From positions 620,001 to 684,000 of the forward strand of contig NW_002476567.1 of the NCBI RefSeq assembly GCF_000189635.1: 64,000 nt of DNA, read 5' to 3'. The notes under the pieces are model-generated. The model saw nothing but the letters and a program-made list of their open reading frames with translations, did not search any database and was not told where the DNA came from. Below, one piece after another: positions 36,375 to 50,306 of the stretch; within the stretch, counting starts at the first letter, position 1, and the number at the start of each line of letters is the position of its first letter. Made by a program: the position numbers and the translations under genes. This stretch comes from Tetrahymena thermophila SB210 (taxonomy: Eukaryota; Ciliophora; Oligohymenophorea; Hymenostomatida; Tetrahymenidae).

Positions 36375-39300
36375 TCACTTAAATTTTTTAAAATAGTTCA
36401 TAATATATTAATTATCTTCAATTACATGGATGTCTATTATATCAAGTATTCTCTTAGTTTCAGTTAGCTTCTCAATTTAAATTACGAAATATTTATGATA
36501 GATTAGATAAAATGTAAAGGCAAAAGAGACCAGAGATATAGAAATGAGAATGTGATTGATTTTCAATATATATTGATAATAGTCATTGGAGAGCAAATTT
36601 ATTTTACGATATATTGTCTCTATTATGTAGTTGAAATTAATTCTAAAAAAATAGCTATTAAATGTGCTAAAATCCTTTTCCTATAGAAGAATTTATTACA
36701 TAAATAATTTTGGATCTTGAATTGAGTAAACAGGCATTCTTGACTTAAATGTTTCGAATAAGAATTAAACTGACTTAACTAAGCCTGTATTCAATACTCC
36801 ATTTTATGTAGATAAACATTAATTGTAATCAAATCCTTATTCAATAAGTAGATTAGTATTCTCTTTTACTGCATTGCAAGCATCACTCTATAGAATCCTA
36901 TACACATAATCTTCGAAAGAGCTTTATTCAAATCTAGTTTCTTTATACTATTTTTCAATTAAATTATAAAAAGAATTTTATTGCTAGCTTAAGGCATTTA
37001 ACAAGTTCTGTGTTCTTACTAAATAAGCATAAAAATAATCTTAATAATTCAATAATTTTGTAATTATAAGAGGAGCCCTAATACCGCTTATTGAAATAAC
37101 ATAATCATTTAACTTTTATAGTCCATCTAATTTTTATATTAAAATTAATCAAATTAATAAATATTAACACTTTTAATTTAAATTAAACAAAGATTTTAAA
37201 AAATTTACTTAAAAATTCTCTATTTGTTGTCTCATTACTTCTAAAATTTATTGAAATTATATATAAAGATATTGCATGCATCTAAGTTAATACTAAAAAG
37301 ATACAAGAGTAATAAAGAGCTTGTAATTTGAATTTTGGTAATCTATTTGAAGTGCTTATCAGTTTTTTTTTCTTAATCAATACACTGCCATTTTAGTTTT
37401 AGTATTTTACTTGATAATTACAGGCTTTAATAAACTAATTTTTTTATTTATTATTTACATTTTTTTTGCTTTTATCTAAATAATCTGTCTGTTATTACTA
37501 GAAATAAATAACTTATTGTAAGTAAAAAAGGGTATCCTCCATCATCGTAATGATCTTTTAAGGAGTAATCGTTGTTAGTAAGATCAAAATTTCTTCTCTT
37601 TTTCTTTAGATAAATGAAAATAGAAAGATAATACTTAAAGAAACCACTGTTGAAACACAAACTATAATAATGAGAGATAATTGAGCTTGATTTACAATAT
37701 TATCTAATTCTTCATTTAGTTTATTATTTACATCAGATTGCAAAGAATCAAGTTATGTAACAGTTTCAAGATAGTTAACTATTATCTATAATTAATTCTA
37801 AGTTTAGACATCTATTTATTAAGAAACTTAATACATGTACCCAAAAGTAGCTATTTGTACATACCCAAAATAAGAATCAAAAGTTACATTTCTTGTAACT
37901 GAAAACCCAAAATATAATTTTTATTTTGTATCTAACATAAACTCATACAAATTTGTTTTAGATTTATCTGTTTGCTCATATCTTTTAATTAGAGTTTATG
38001 TAATTGTGTATCTCTGCTTTTGATAGTCTAGAATACTCTTTAAAATTTGTGCTTGCTGCTAAGGTGGGTTCTTAAAATATGGAATTTGTAATAGTCCTAA
38101 AAGATTCTAATCACCTATAACCTAGCTAAAAGTTTCTCTTAATGTAGATCCCCAATCTATATTAATATAATCGTCTCTCTAAAATATTACTTCTTATTCC
38201 AGTAAATAGAAGTTTAGAATATTAAGAAACAAGAATAGAATTAAAGAACAAATTCCAAATAATTTCAATATTAGCAATCCTGTTAAACTTTATTTCTATT
38301 GTATCTAATTAATAAGCAAATCTCTATATTTTATTTAAAATAAATAGCATAAGTAAATTATTCTTAAAATTAAAAACCATTTAACTACCATACATAATCT
38401 AAAAAAGGATGATAATTTTTTTAATAATTTTTTTTTTTAAAAGAAAGAATTTTGTAAAAAGGATTTTTTAATAAGGAAAAAAAATAAGCTGATTATTGAA
38501 GACTACATACGGTGCTTATGTTATATTTTAATATTATTTTCTTTTTACAATAATCGATTGAACAAAAAAGCTAGTTTAACATTTATTTTTTGAAAATATT
38601 TGTAAATTTATTATTCTTTAATAATGATTTTGGTAATCATTAAATTAAACACTAAATTTATATATTGATTTTTTTATTAGAATAAATTAATACCTTTTAA
38701 CTGATCTTGTAGAATTCTGAGAATGAACACTTTAGGCAATCTATCCTTCTTAATTTTTTTTTGTAGATGTTCGCTTAAATTGTGAATCATCTATTTCTTA
38801 TTGATTATCATCACTTTATATGCTATAATCGATATTTTGATTATTTTATTTCATTTAGGTTAACTCAGTCATCTATTTCAAATTATTTGTGGATTATTCA
38901 ATATCTTTGTCACTTAAAATTTTAGTGATAGTATCTGTGCCAAATTGTGAATAATTTTTAATACTATTAAACTATCTTTGCTAATAGATTTCTTGGCTAA
39001 GAAGGCTCTTTTCTATTTCTTATTACTTACTAGAAAATTGTTTTTAAACTTATTAGATTTGTGGTATTTCCTAAAATTTAATTAATAATTAATTTGAACT
39101 CTAATTTCTAAATGAATTTAATGGAGAGGTAATAAAGTTATTTGTATTTTTATTTATGTCAATTGTAATTCCTAGATCCAACTAATCTAAATTTTCATTT
39201 TAATTTTCTCTCATTGATTACTGATTTATTGAGTCCATAAAATTAGATTAATTCGTTATTTCTTGTTTTTCTTAAACTATATTTATTAATCTTTTCTACT

Positions 39301-42164
39301 TAGGATATTATTTTTAAGTAGGAGATATACCTGATTAAAGAATTTGTTGTAGCTCATAATTTTTTTGCTAATTAAAATCAATAAATTCGTCTTAAGAATT
39401 TTTACTTTCAAATTTATTATTTTGGATCAAATTAGAGCTGCTATTCTAAATAAGTTAATTTAGCTAAAAAATTTCATATATTTTTGAAGCTCTATCTTCC
39501 AAGCAATTAATAATATTTATTTTTATTTATAAAATCTAAATATATTAATTATCAATAATTTGATACTCTCCACTAACTAGAAGCAAGTTTAATTCAATAA
39601 GGCTATTTAAATTTGAGGTACTTTTATTTATTGTTCTAAGCATGTTAAATTCTTACTGATTTCTTGGATTGACAATAATAGTCTGAAACTAATTAAAAGC
39701 TCTTTTATCTAATATTAATTTACTAAATTATTATAATTTATTTAAAATAAAAAAATGTACCTTAGCTTTGCAAAAATACTTATTTAAATGTAGGCATTAA
39801 AATATCAATATTTATTTTTTGAGCATTACTTTCATTCAAAGCCTTGGATAAGAACATTTCATAAAATTTTTTTTACATTGCCAAAATTTAATTTTGATTA
39901 CTTAAGTTAACTGATAAATAAATATTACTATCAACAATTTATTTTAGGATTGCACAAACTCCAAAATCTCTCATTTCTAATTAAAAGGTTTGCATTTTAA
40001 TTGTGTAAGGAATACCCCACCCTTCACTGTTTTTTGCAATTTGTAAATTAAGAATATTGTAACTATTGTTAGGAGTATAATTTTCTATGTACTTTTCTAA
40101 TATTCTATCATGAAATTAAGCTATTTCATATGGTATCATAAAGTTTATATTTTTTCCAATAACTTCACTATTTGAAGAAACAGGTACAACTCTTTCAAAA
40201 TTATTTGAAACCATTTTAATCTCACCAATTTTTTTAGTTAGAGAAATAAAAACAGTGCAAGTTAATTAATCTAATAAATCTTCACTCTTTGGCAAACTGT
40301 GATATTTCTTTTTTAATTTAGAAAGATTACGACCCAGTTTTTAATTAAATTAAAGAGTTGACTCAAAAATATCAACCAAGTAAATCAAAACTTGGTTATT
40401 ATAATGCTATTCACATAACTCTTTTAATATGCACTCTAAATGATTTCTTTTTTTCCTTATTTACATAAAATAATTTTCAATCTATTCTAAATTTATATCG
40501 TCTTGCCCTATCTGTTACAAAGCAATTTTTTTCTCTTCCAAGCATTATTTGAGCAAATTAAAACATTCGCTTATTTTCTTGTCAAAAACAATATTATTAT
40601 AAAAAATCTTCTCTTGTATTTGAGCTAATTAAGACTCTCTTAGGCTTTCCTAATTTTTAAATTTCTACTTTGCAAGAAGTACAATTTAATATAATTATTG
40701 ATTTAATAGCCAGTTTCTTTTATTTGCATTAGAATATCTTAGAGCTTAAACAATACTCTTTGTTGGATTTTGTATGACATCTACAATAAACATTAAATAG
40801 CTTATCATTGTAATATTCTCTACTTTCTAATTTTTGAATATTGATTCAAAGAATATTTCTATGTAATTGTTAAAGTATCTGCATCTAACACTCTTGCTTG
40901 CTAAGTTATTAATATCATTGGCCTTTATTTATTTGATAAAATAAATATTATTTAAAAAATCAATTAAGTATCCTATCTTATATTAAAAATCTAAAAAAAG
41001 AAAGAATTACTTGAGAACAAAAGCAATATTTTGGCTGATTGCAATTAATTTAGTGGTTAACGACAATTTGATCTAATATAATTGAGGCCTAAGAAGTTAA
41101 GTATTAATCGAAATCAAATTATATGTGATTAATTAAAAATCTTATACAAAAATCAATATTTCTGGCTTTCATAAAAGACCCTGATTAAACCTTTGAATTT
41201 TTTTGTTAGATATCCAATAATCTAAGTTAATTGATGAGCTAAAAGCTTCTATATTCATATATCTTTGCAGAAATTTTATAGGATAAAGGCAATAAAATAA
41301 AGAAGCTAAAATTAAATATAGTCCATTAGCTTAAGTAAACAGGCAGTAATATATTTAAACTTATTAACGCATTATAAATATAGCCAGTAGTGCTTAAAAT
41401 TTAGATTGTACTATTTATATAAGGGGAATAAATAATATCTAAAAAGCAGTACGTTAAATTTATGATGATATTTAGTATGCAAAAACCATTTTTTGGTACA
41501 TTATACTGTAAAAGTGATTGGCCTATTTCTATAACTAAAAATAAATATCGTAGAAGTGGGTTTCTTAAAGCTAAGTAATCCTTTTACTAAAATCTGTAAT
41601 CATAATCATGTATTGAATGTATTATACCTACGTTTTTATTTTATATTAATATTGATAATCTATTTAATTTAATCTAAAAGTAAATAAATTTGTTAATCAA
41701 AGAAATTTACAGATTAAAATTGTGGTCATTATTGCTGAGACAGAGATGTAATAATTTTAATTTACATTAGCCAAGGCCATATCGATTGTCATTTTAAACA
41801 AAGCGCAATAATGGACTTAGAAGTAAAATGACAGTAATGTATTTTTCATATTTTCCTTCTTTTGAAAAATGAAATAAATCAAATATACCAAATAACAGAC
41901 TATCATTAAAGAGTTTGCTACTAGCAAAATGTACAAAATGTTAAAAGATAATTGCGAATTATAGTTGTAAAATATGATATATTTAATAAAGCTGGTATTG
42001 CTATCTTAACTGTTTAAAATATCAAGGACTTCATTGTTAATCTAAGATTAAAGATACTATACTTGTTTTATTAAAATCAATGGCAAGCTTAAGCTAAGTG
42101 GCCTATCAAACACTTTTATTAAGCTGTATGAATTTCTTTCAAAAAATTATTATACTAAATGCAT
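36375..42164 (-). CDS. Gene 6: polytopic PAS-domain membrane protein, TmcB-like, 1,704 aa
   Basis: Exons from 5' to 3' are 42164-41711, 41627-41011, 40922-39761, 39708-38694, 38323-37209 and 37126-36375; they total 5,115 nt, in frame. Exon 1 must extend to the donor at 41,710; the nearer GT at 41,765 would break the phase used by all paralogues. The Zn-type motif is HQINC then YCFC. PAS reads FISLTKKIGEIKMVSNNF, then VIGKNINFMIP, then GWGIPYTIKMQ. The C-terminal half has TTITPQK after its second helix. The cysteine pair lies 19 residues apart (NACNAVKEN, then YNQC). It keeps the intron after PAS. The protein ends MNYFKKFK. The linker exon ends STRSVK. Confidence 0.9.
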
Positions 42165-43284
42165 ATTCTTTTCTTTTCTCTTTTCTTATTATTTGTTTAT
42201 TTATGTAATTAAAAGAAAATGATTAAAATTATCTCTAATTAATTAGGAAATTCAAGAGATTATTTAAATTTACACTTTTTTAATATGAAGAAGGAACTCT
42301 TGTATATCTCTTCAACTTCAAATGTTTCTGGTTCGATCTGTTTAAAATTTATTGTTAAATTTTCATTTTAATAATAAGTTAATAATAATTACTATAAAAT
42401 CACAAAAAAAACAATTAAACGCCATCCAAATAATACAAGATTAAGATATGTTCTTAAAATATGAGTTGTTTAATTGTTAAATATTTTAATTTACCTTAAA
42501 TTTTTTAATTCAGTCATTATTATCATCATCTGGATAATATTTTGATTTACCTTCCTACTTACATTTATAACTAAAAAAAAGTTACTCTAAAATTGAAAAT
42601 ATCTTTTAAATATACAAACTTCAGTGTAAACCAAATCAAAAAAAAAACTTGGAAATTATTTGGCTAAGATACTGCAATCATATAATTATTTGTATTTTTG
42701 CCATTTTATTTAAAATTCTTAAAATAGTAAATGCGTTAAACAAAAATAAAAGAAGATTTCAAGATAAATACCTATTTATAAAAATAAGTCACAAAATCCA
42801 AAAATTATTCTAGAACTTTTAATTTTCTGTAAACAACTTTTTAAAATATTAAAAAATAAATGGGATTTTTTGCCTTTTTTATAAATGTAAACATTTGTAT
42901 TACACAAAAAATATGAAATAGTTTAATTGATATATCATTTTATTATTTTTTATAATTAATTAATATAAAATCTAATATTCTTAACTAAATTTCTCAAATA
43001 TCAAATAAGAATTTAAAATGAATTCATCTATCCTTTTTTTAATTAATAATTAAAAAAATTTCAAAAGAATTCATTTAACAATTAAGATTAAAGTATTAAA
43101 AATATTTTACTTTAAAGCTCCCTTTTTATTTTATGATTTTTTCTAAAAATTTAGAAAAATATTATGAAGTGGTATTTTATGAGTTTAAGTTAAAACCAAG
43201 AACAAAAATGATTATTAAAAATTGATATGTTTGAATTTGTTGCATTTTGTAAAAATATTTATGAATTTTTTCTTAATCAATCAA
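42165..43284. other. Intergenic region upstream of gene 6
   Basis: About 1.1 kb, very AT-rich, presumably carrying the promoter of gene 6. I see no supported gene, RNA or repeat. Together with the uncertain ORF at 43,285-43,542 it makes up the gap between genes 6 and 7. Confidence 0.6.
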
Positions 43285-43542
43285 TCAACTAGTTTTGTAA
43301 TATTTAAATTTGTTTTATTTTTGAGTTTTTAATTTATCATAAATGAAAAAGATCTGCTGAATATTTTATTTTTTTAATGATATTGAGTCAGGAATAACAG
43401 ATTTTCTTTCCTATTCTTCAAATTCTTTATCCTTTTTCTAACTTATTCCTTCACTCTTCTTCATCTTTGTTTCTAATCTTTCTTTGGCCTTTTTGTTTCT
43501 GTTTGTACTGATAACTTGTTGTTAATGAGTAAAAACAAACAT
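43285..43542 (-). CDS. Possible small Lys/Glu-rich protein, 85 aa (uncertain)
   Basis: An ORF from ATG at 43,542 to TGA at 43,285 under the ciliate code. It is rich in Lys, Glu and Gln, with a charged middle (KKAKERLETKMKK, then KKDKEFEEQER) unlike the hydrophobic nonsense typical of the surrounding AT-rich frames. It lies 192 bp downstream of the stop of gene 7. With only TGA as a stop, ORFs of this length arise easily by chance at this base composition, so the support is composition only. It could be a small gene, the last exon of a gene, or nothing. Confidence 0.3.
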
Positions 43543-43733
43543 ACAGACAAAAAATATGTTTAAAAACTAGTAATTTGATTGTTTTTTTATATTAAATTTA
43601 TAATTGTTTAATTTTTCTATAGAAATTATTACAAAATTTTTTAAAATGTAAACATTAATTATAAACAATTTAGTTAATATTAGGAATTTTAATATAATTA
43701 AATATATAATAAGAAATAGGTAGTAGGATTTGG

Positions 43734-46700
43734 TCACAAACTCTTTTTTAGATATGTAACTATGTAGGAATTATCCATTAAGATTTAGACTTCAAATAAA
43801 TCAAGCACGTATTTAGTTTATAATAATAAAGTCTATATTTAAGAATAATATCTAAACCAGCCAAAAACTATTATTATTAAAACAGCAAACGATTATATTG
43901 AAATTAAAATAATGTTTGCTGTTATCATATAGTCAAATAAGTTATCACTTACATGGTTCATAAATGTAAGAGATGAGTTTATTGTGCTATCAATTTAGTT
44001 TCTAAATAAGTCTAAAATATAAAAGTTATTCTGTTATTAAAAAATATTTAATTGTTATATATAAAGTTTTTTATTGTTAATTTTAAAAAGATCCACTTAT
44101 TAAGTTAATAAAACTGTCATTTGCTTAACAGCGTTAATCAGTCCATAATTTAGCTAACCATCTTATACTGTTGTGCATTAAGAGTAGTTGAAATTGGTAT
44201 CAAATGTGTATAAGGGAAATTTTTCTAGAGTATTGCAAGCATTCTTTTCAAAAACTGGTCTTAAAAAGGAATTGAATTAATCCTGCTGATATCTATCAAA
44301 ACTATGCACTTCTTATTGTGCATTATATAAATCAGTAAGTACTTAACTTGTTAGGTTTGAAAGATAGTAAGCTCTACCAAAGTATAAATCATAAGGAGGA
44401 GGTACTAATTATGGAGCTAATATTACTATGTTCATAACTTAGTTCATAGCAAATTATGCTGATATTTAGCTTTTAGTTTCTGTTAATGCATCTGTTTTTA
44501 TATTATTAAAGTTTATAAATTAATTAGAATTTATAATTTTAATTTTATTCATATCGTTGTATAAAATAATTAATTTAAAAACTATTTCTTTTCAAACAAT
44601 TAATCAGAAAATTTTTTGATTAATTTTTAAGTAAAAAAGTCTAATTAAGAAAGTATGTAAAATAATAAAAATAAATCAATTTTTTACTCATTATAGTTCT
44701 GTTACTGGTGCTATTCTTTTTAAAGTTACTTACAAAATATAGAATTAAGACTGAATAGACTTGCATGAAAACGAAAAACACTAAAACCCAAATTAATAAT
44801 TTGATATTTAGTTTGTTTAATGGTTTGATGCTACTTATGTTTCTCTTTTTCTATATTTGAGTTTATGCCAAAAAGAATAAATCATCATCATTTTGAGATA
44901 CTGCTGTGCTTTATTAGCCTTTCTTCTTTTTATTAGTTGATTCATTAAAGGATGCTTAGTTATTTTTATATTAATGAGTGTTTGAAATTTTTTGCTGCAT
45001 AAGCATCTCGTTGATTCTTTATCTACTTTTTAGCAAATTAGCCATCATTAGCTTTAGCTTTTCAGGAGAAAAGGTAGATAATAGTTTTAGAATTTCTTAT
45101 CTTTTAATTTGTATAAATGAGAATGTTGGCAAAACACTTAATGAAATTATAAATGTAGTAACTAGCACGTATATCATTTAATTCATTTAATCATTATATA
45201 TACTATTCAAAATATTATCATATTAATTATTATTTTAAGTTTAAAGCAATGTTAGATGATTAATAAGTCCTTCATAGTTTTAATTTGCATTTATTTAGTG
45301 GATTTATGTTTTATCATTTAAAGTTGCATACATGGCAATATTTCCTAGTTAAGTTATTAAAGCATAGTCAAGGCTCATTGTAATATTGTAAAATGATGTT
45401 GGAGTTGAATAAACAGAGACATTCATGTTAGTATTTAAAATAGTATTAAAAACGTCCACCTGATTTTTATCTTAATTTGTATATTATACCATTAATTGCT
45501 TATAAGTTTAATATGAGCTATTTAATCTTTGAAGAGCAAATTATTTGTATTCTGAAAATTATTACATGGAAGTAAATTATACAATTTTAAGCTACATCAT
45601 TACAAGCAAATACATGTCTGATAAGCTGTAAGCATAAGATAACCTCAGCTATGAGCACCAATCTATTAGATGAAATGCAGTTTTTTCATTACTCAACAAG
45701 TAATTAAGACTAGTAAAGTTATAAATGTTCAACAAATATAATCCAATAATTGTAATAATACCAATCACGTTTATTCCAATTAATATTCTTATCTTTTTTT
45801 GAGATTTTATTTTTGAAATAATTTCTCTCCTATTTTTTTTATGTTAAGGATTATTTTAAAATATAATAATTATTAAATAAAAATATTATATAAATTATAA
45901 TCAAATTTTTATTTAATTTAAATTGTATCTAATTTTAGTAAAAAAAAAAATACTTTAAGCCATCATGGGAAGTTTTACTAGAGTTTACACTACTTTCATA
46001 GTCAACCTACTATCCTTATTTATTTCTTTTTATTGAGTTAAAGATTTTGGTTTTTACTATTGCTGGAGAGCTGTCTTCTTTTGAAGTGTTTTTTTCTATA
46101 GAAGTTGAGTGGTTGATTAAGTTAGATCCATGTGGAAAGGAATTGATAGACTACCTATGTGGGTGAAGTATATTCTTCATAGTGCTAACTTAGTTTTAGG
46201 TTATTGAATTAGAAAGCTGATAAAATGGAGAATAATCATTATTATTAGGTGAAAAAGCCAGATACTCAATAGAGAAATTATTTATATTTAATTTATTAGT
46301 TTATTTTATTTCCTAGTAAGAAGAAATGTTAGGATTAGATTAAAAATTATCATTTTTTTCTTCTTAGAAAGAGGGTTATTTTTTTAAAAAAATGTTATTA
46401 TTTGAGACATTTATTTAGTTTATTTCTTCACCAAAGCTAAGGCCACGATCACTTCTAAGTAAGTCTACTAATGATTAGTTTTCTCTATTTGTAAGTGGTA
46501 TTTATGGTAAACTTGGGAAGCTTATTTTATTAATAGATAAATTATAATTTTTTTCGAGGTGCTCTTCTTCTTCGTCTACTTATTTTACTTCTTTGAGATG
46601 TATCAGTTCATATTCTTTGTCCTAATTTGAAAATTTTCTTTTGCTGCCAAATTAAATTGACTGATATTTTCTATATTAATTCAGACTGGAAGAATTTAGG

Positions 46701-49700
46701 GATCCTTTTCTATTTGAAGGGGTTATATCTATCGAAGCTTGATTTTACCTTTATGAAATTTATCTATTTATTGGACTACAATCCTCAAGCTATATATCCA
46801 CCAGTTGAGATTATATCTCTTCTTGACTCCATTCACAAATTGAGATTAATTATAAGCAAAGAGATTTAATTCCTTCTATTTTAAGGCTTAGATTGTTGCT
46901 GTTATCAAAAGAATTTGTTAAGTTTTATACAGTATTATGTAAATTTCTCATGCTCTTAATTTGAATCTATAAAATATTCATATATTTATTTTTTACGATG
47001 CTAACTTCCATCTAAACCCAATGTAGTTACAGTTTAGATATTTATTTTATTAAACTTGCTCTATGAGGTTATTTCATCCAGTTAGCTTGCTTCTAATCTT
47101 GCTTTACTTCTACTAATAAAGTTTCATATATTTCACCAACTAACTTTGAATGATTTTCAATTTCTTGTTTTTACTAATAATCCTTTATAATTCCTTCCAG
47201 AGCAGGAATCATGCTAAATAAAGAAATGGTATGTATATCTCTTTAATGGAAATGAGTATGTATTACCTACTCAAAGAAATGTTATGATGCATTTATTATA
47301 GATGCATTTTAGTTTAAGTTTGCATTGATAAATTAAACATCCTAAAAATGATTTTAATAGTTTAAATTAAGTCGCTTTATCCAAGCACATATACCTAACT
47401 CATGATTAATAATATCGTGATAGGTTTATAATTTTAGGGAGTATGGTACAGAGAATCCGTTTTTATCAACACCAATAATTAAAGGAAGATCTTTGAGTGC
47501 TGTTTACATAATTTCTTATTTTCCAAAATCTTGAAGAATAGCATCATGGGCAGCCTGAAGCTAAGGAGGAATCATACAATTTATTGAGCTACCTAAAATG
47601 CTATTTTCTTTATTTGTGAAGTTTGGTATAATTTGAGAAAAATTATTTGATACTTTAACTATTTTTCCAACTTTACCCATCAATGAAACAAAAGCAACAG
47701 TGGAGTCAGGTGAATAAAATTTTTAAATTGTAAAAAAAATTTATTTTCTTTTACTGTTTGAAGATTCACTTTCTCTTTCTTTCTTTTTTTTCAATACTTT
47801 GAGCAAAGATAAGTCAAAATTAATTGTTGAGTCAAAAAATTAGCACATCTCCTCGAGTTAAGAACAGTAACTATTTAAATTGATTAATTATTTTAGCATT
47901 TTCATGAGATCACGTCTTTGTTTTCTTAGTTTTAATCCATCTTGAAACACTTGTTCAATATTAATTTCTGATTAAGATAAGTTTTTAATTAATATAGACT
48001 TATCTTCAATGCAATTTCTTAACATTTCCTAAGCAATATGCATCTTTTCATCAAATGACATAATAGAAAAGAGCATATATTTCTCATGTTATTTATTTCT
48101 CAAATGAATTTACTGTTAGAATTTAAAGCTATACAATGATCTCTAGTAAAGATACCTGACTATGAGTTAGTCTCTAAGTGATAGCTAAACTGTTTATTTT
48201 GTTTTATTTTTAGATTCTTTGTTATTAAACACATCTTTCATATCTTGATTCTGATCTATTTCAGAACAAATATCTTTACCAAGAGACAACAATTCTTTAA
48301 AAGCTAAAGTTTCATTTCGCTGAATCTCAATAAGATAAGAAATGAATTGGAATTTTAAGATATTTGCTTGTTCATTAATATAAAAATAGCGATTCTTTAA
48401 ATGCTCTCTTTCTATGTCTGATAAAGGAGCTCTTTAAAGCTTCTAAATTGAATAAACAAAGAGATCAGTAATGTAGCTATTCAAAAATTAAAAACGCCAT
48501 TTTTTATCTAAAAACTAATTTCTGTCAATGTCCTCTTATTTATTTACCTTTTTTTTAAAAAATTCGAATCATTTTGTGCTTCATGGACTTTGAAGGTTTT
48601 AAATCATCTGAGCATGATAAAATATTAAGTGGATAGATATTTCTTGAGAATTTAATTAAATAATATATTGGGTAGAATTTTGAAATTTTGTAAAACTATA
48701 AATTTATAAATTTGTATTTTAATTGGGGAAATAATTATAAAAGTGACGTATGAAATCTCTTAATTTGTAATTTCAGCCAATCTTATTAATCAAAGTTATT
48801 TTCTTAATAAATTTTTTGTTCCTAATAATTTCCTTGGCTTACTTTTTAAAAGTTGATTAAGGTTAGTGGCTGACTGGTATTAAATTGAAGTAAAATATGT
48901 GGTTTAAAATTTAATTTACAATTCTACAAAAGCAAGAAGAAGCTTCTGACTCAAAACAATTCTCTTTGTGTAATTCAATTATATCTTAAAGCAAAATTCC
49001 ATATTAGCTGTTTGAAAAATCATCAAAAAAGCATTTCAAGTTATCTAGAAGGAATCTAATGTAAATTTCGAACTGTAATATACCTGGTGAGTTTATATTT
49101 GTTTAATTTGAGTGAAGTATATTTTTTTCTCTCTGATTGGTTAATCCCATTTGTTTATATATATCTTTAAATTTTTAATGATTTTTAGTTACAATACTAC
49201 TAATCCTGTACTAGGCTAAGTTATATCCTATCTTCCAACTTAGAGGTGCGATGACAAAGAAACTTAAAAAGTTATCAGCATTTACTGACAACTGCTTATT
49301 GAATAAGATTTAGGCTGTTACAAAAAACTGCATTACATAAATACCCAATGAAAAATATTAGATTGTATTTTAAATAATAGGTACATAATAGTACTCGTAA
49401 ACAGCTATTACGAAGAAATGAGATATATTAATGCCTAGTAAGACTGAGCTGTTTGACTGCAATTATAGTACGCAAATAGTAGTAGTGTCTAAAATAAAAA
49501 TAACCATTTAAGACCAATAATTTCTACGTGCTAGGTAATCTCTTTCTTGAGAGAATTCATAATTAAACTCATGTAAAGAAACAAATAAATCTATTTTATT
49601 GAATAAAATGTTAAATTTTGCAAGCCTAGAATAATTTGAAAAAGAAAAATGAATGTCTAATTAAAAAAATCAATTTACTTATAATGATAGTAATTGGTAG

Positions 49701-50306
49701 ATTAATATAAGATAGAAAATTGAGGTTCTAAAGAGATATACTCAACGAAGGAATGTATATTATATAAGGATAACATTGGAGCAAGAGTGATAATATCTTA
49801 TAAGTTGTAAGACTCCGGTTGAAAAATTATGATTCTTTTTAATTTTCATTAATACTATTTATAGTATTTATTTCGCTTTCTTCATCTTCAGTAATTGAAA
49901 AAATTTATACAGAGGATTTAAAGGTATTTGATAGAGATATAAAAAACTCAATAGCTAGAATTAATAAAATATAAACATTGATAACTAAAATAAATTATAA
50001 GATGCTCTATCTATAAGAATTGTTAATATTATAGTTTATTGAATCTATTTTAGCGCTAATAGATGTGCTTTGACTTTTGTCCAAATAATTTTTTATATCT
50101 AGATCAACATTAGTCAATAAAAGAAGAACTGATTTAAGAGCTAATAATACAAAAGAAAACCAAAAGGAACGCTTAAATAGCTTAATTAGAGGGTAACATT
50201 TATTTAAATAGTATGTGCGATATGATTTGGCTATGAGTTAGAAGAAGTTAGGTTTGGATTAGAAATTGTCCTTATGTTAGTATTTAGAATTGTTTTAATT
50301 GCTCAT
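43734..50306 (-). CDS. Gene 7: polytopic PAS-domain membrane protein, TmcB-like, 1,952 aa (largest member)
   Basis: Exons from 5' to 3' are 50306-49679, 49656-48920, 48547-45954, 45829-44688 and 44491-43734; they total 5,859 nt, in frame. Intron 1 is only 22 nt. Exon 1 is longer than in the paralogues and includes an acidic insert (SITEDEESEINTINSIN) between N-terminal membrane helices. The third exon is also about 400 bp longer, extending the linker after PAS. PAS reads AFVSLMGKVGKIVKVSNNF, then CMIPPQLQAAHDAIL, then GFSVPYSLKLQ, with Phe for the usual Trp. The Zn-type motif has wider spacing, HKENC-x7-CFC. STFSPEKLKLMM follows the second C-terminal helix. The cysteine pair is spaced by 19. 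It lacks the intron after PAS, as in genes 4 and 8. Confidence 0.9.

Noticed and set aside
37472..37660. Minus-strand ORF of 62 codons
   Set aside because: It is a shifted frame within exon 5 of gene 6 (37,209-38,323). The true frame reads through TAA and TAG as Gln and contains the conserved TTITPQK motif.
44978..45181. Plus-strand ORF of 67 codons
   Set aside because: It is antisense to the C-terminal half of gene 7.
46627..46869. Plus-strand ORF of 80 codons
   Set aside because: It is antisense to the Gln/Ser-rich linker exon of gene 7, which is continuous on the minus strand.
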